NCBI GenBank assembly: GCA_003152595.1
Contig: PMAM01000183.1
Span: 1-5,395 of the forward strand
Length of the DNA: 5,395 bases
Source: Acidobacterium sp.
Lineage (GTDB): Bacteria; Acidobacteriota; Terriglobia; Terriglobales; Acidobacteriaceae
Reading direction: 5' to 3'
Part shown: piece after piece, positions 4,948 to 5,395 of the stretch
Numbering within the stretch: the stretch's first letter is position 1
Layout of the letters: each line of letters begins with the position of its first letter
Program-made: the position numbers and the translations under genes
The notes under the pieces: generated by a model
Told to the model about the DNA's origin: nothing
What the model saw: only the letters and a program-made list of their open reading frames with translations
Database searches by the model: none

Positions 4948-4996
4948 GGAAAGCTCTGTCCGTCCGGCTCAACACCCGGCTCGAACAGAGCTTTTC
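4948..4996. terminator. Bidirectional terminator-like stem
   Basis: AAAGCTCTGT (4950-4959) and ACAGAGCTTT (4985-4994) are exact complements, and one G-T and one G-C pair extend the stem to 12. The loop of 25 bases contains CCGGCTC twice. On the minus strand the stem is followed by CCTTTTTCAGG, and on the plus strand by TTTTCC. It would suit termination of the peptidase gene (minus) and of any plus-strand read-through. The long loop is less usual for an intrinsic terminator. Confidence 0.5.
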
Positions 4997-5038
4997 CATT
5001 GAAGGCGAACCAACAGTCTCGCAAAGCGGTGCGAAGCA

Positions 5039-5063
5039 GGGTAATACCCGCAGGGTATTACCC
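5039..5063. repeat. Perfect 11-bp hairpin with 3-base loop
   Basis: GGGTAATACCC (5039-5049) and GGGTATTACCC (5053-5063) are exact complements around GCA. No T-run follows on either strand, so it is not a standard terminator. It may be a repeat-element palindrome or a protein site. It lies downstream of the peptidase gene and upstream, on that strand, of the terminator-like stem. Confidence 0.6.
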
Positions 5064-5095
5064 CCTTGAATCTGAAAACAAAGGAGATACATAAG

Positions 5096-5131
5096 CCCAC
5101 CCCCTGGGGGGGTGGGGGTAGGGGTTAACCC
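5096..5131. repeat. C/G-run hairpin with G-quadruplex potential and adjacent palindrome
   Basis: CCCACCCCC (5096-5104) and GGGGGTGGG (5108-5116) form a 9-bp stem with a 3-base loop. The plus strand from 5106 to 5124 has G runs of 7, 5 and 4 split by T and TA, which fits the four-G-tract quadruplex pattern if the first run is divided. The palindrome GGGTTAACCC (5122-5131) follows. The region sits 19-54 bases beyond the stop of the peptidase gene. Confidence 0.5.
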
Positions 5132-5149
5132 AGAAGAAACCGGCTCAAC

Positions 5150-5395
5150 CTAGTGCGCCCCGTTCTCCGTAGCCCGGACGAAGCTCTCCACATCGCTGTG
5201 GAATGCCTTCAGCACATCCTCCTTGACGTAGATCATGTGCCCGGCCTCGTAGTAGTGGTAGCTGATGTTCTTCTGCAGCGCATCCGGCATCGGCAGATGA
5301 TGCATCTCGTACTCGCCCTCGAAGAACGGCGTCGCCAGGTCGAAATAACCGCCACACAGCATCACTTTCATCTTCGGGTTCATCTTCATCCGGTA
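5150..5395 (-). CDS. Peptidase S10 (serine carboxypeptidase-like) C-terminal part
   Basis: The last 81 residues of a longer protein whose start lies beyond the right edge; the frame stays open through the edge (Tyr-Arg before the first Met). The block KMKVMLCGGYFDLATPFFEG (8-27 of the fragment) carries the catalytic-type Asp19 of the S10 alpha/beta-hydrolase fold. YHYYEAGHMIYVKEDVLKAF (46-65) carries the catalytic-type His53 in the AGHM setting. The nucleophile Ser of the triad would be outside the window. S10-like proteins of Acidobacteriota are usually exported peptidases of about 500 residues, but export cannot be judged here. The stop is TAG at 5152-5150. Structured DNA and a terminator-like stem follow on this strand. 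Confidence 0.88.
   Translation of the reverse strand, partial: YRMKMNPKMKVMLCGGYFDLATPFFEGEYEMHHLPMPDALQKNISYHYYEAGHMIYVKEDVLKAFHSDVESFVRATENGAH

Larger units (their letters stand above)
4722..5149. other. Gene-free, structure-rich intergenic region
   Basis: I find no credible gene here. The 86-residue open frame on the minus strand (4832-5092) runs straight through hairpins and shows no domain. Apart from the elements listed separately, the region holds GCCGCGC/GCGCGGC (4758-4764 with 4768-4774), GGGCC/GGCCC (4788-4792 with 4797-4801), the perfect palindrome AGCCCCGGGGCT (4834-4845), and GGGTTAACCC (5122-5131). The density of stems suggests several repeat modules placed next to each other. 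Confidence 0.65.

Noticed and set aside
4832..5092. 86-residue open frame on the minus strand
   Set aside because: It runs through several perfect hairpins, has no recognisable domain or ribosome site, and its composition looks like translated repeat DNA.
5080..5092. Strong Shine-Dalgarno-like AAAGGAGATACAT on the plus strand
   Set aside because: No start codon follows at a useful distance; the nearest GTG gives only 13 codons.

Overview
The window looks like chromosomal DNA of a soil-type Acidobacteriota (Acidobacteriia, for example the Granulicella/Edaphobacter/Terriglobus group). This is an inference from four things: the GC-rich sequence with strongly C-ending codons, the gyrB N-terminus, a peptidase S10-type protein fragment, and intergenic hairpin elements that resemble, from memory, repeats dispersed in those genomes. 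No rRNA, tRNA, CRISPR array or transposase is visible.

Layout. The left edge holds the first 80 codons of gyrB on the minus strand, running off the window. A 343-bp divergent spacer separates it from a secreted right-handed parallel beta-helix protein (plus strand, 583-1905). That gene is followed by two hairpins and then by a small secreted protein, perhaps of dimeric alpha/beta-barrel type (plus, 2132-2575). A hairpin-rich spacer separates this from a convergent three-TM membrane protein of unknown function (minus, 2670-3380) that begins with TTG and looks more AT-rich than its neighbours. Next comes a compact toxin-antitoxin operon on the minus strand: a VbhA-like antitoxin (4093-4293) whose stop codon overlaps by one base the start of a Fic-domain toxin (3512-4093). 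A small coiled-coil protein (plus, 4392-4721) is divergent from it. About 430 bp without a gene (4722-5149) are filled with direct repeats, perfect hairpins, a bidirectional terminator-like stem and a G-quadruplex-type G-run. The right edge holds the C-terminal 81 residues of a peptidase S10 (serine carboxypeptidase-like) protein on the minus strand.

How the genes relate. Only the antitoxin-Fic pair forms a clear functional unit: the small protein should hold the AMP-transferase toxin inactive. The pair carries two departures from the textbook Fic scheme. The Fic motif lacks its last arginine (Leu145), and the antitoxin motif has Ile where Ser/Thr is expected in the standard alignment. Its upstream region has a TATACT box placed so that transcription could start at the ATG itself, and a CRP/FNR-like palindrome. 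The two exported proteins in the left half are neighbours on the same strand but are probably transcribed separately. I see no convincing new multi-gene system. The variant Fic module and the structured 4722-5149 spacer deserve a second look.
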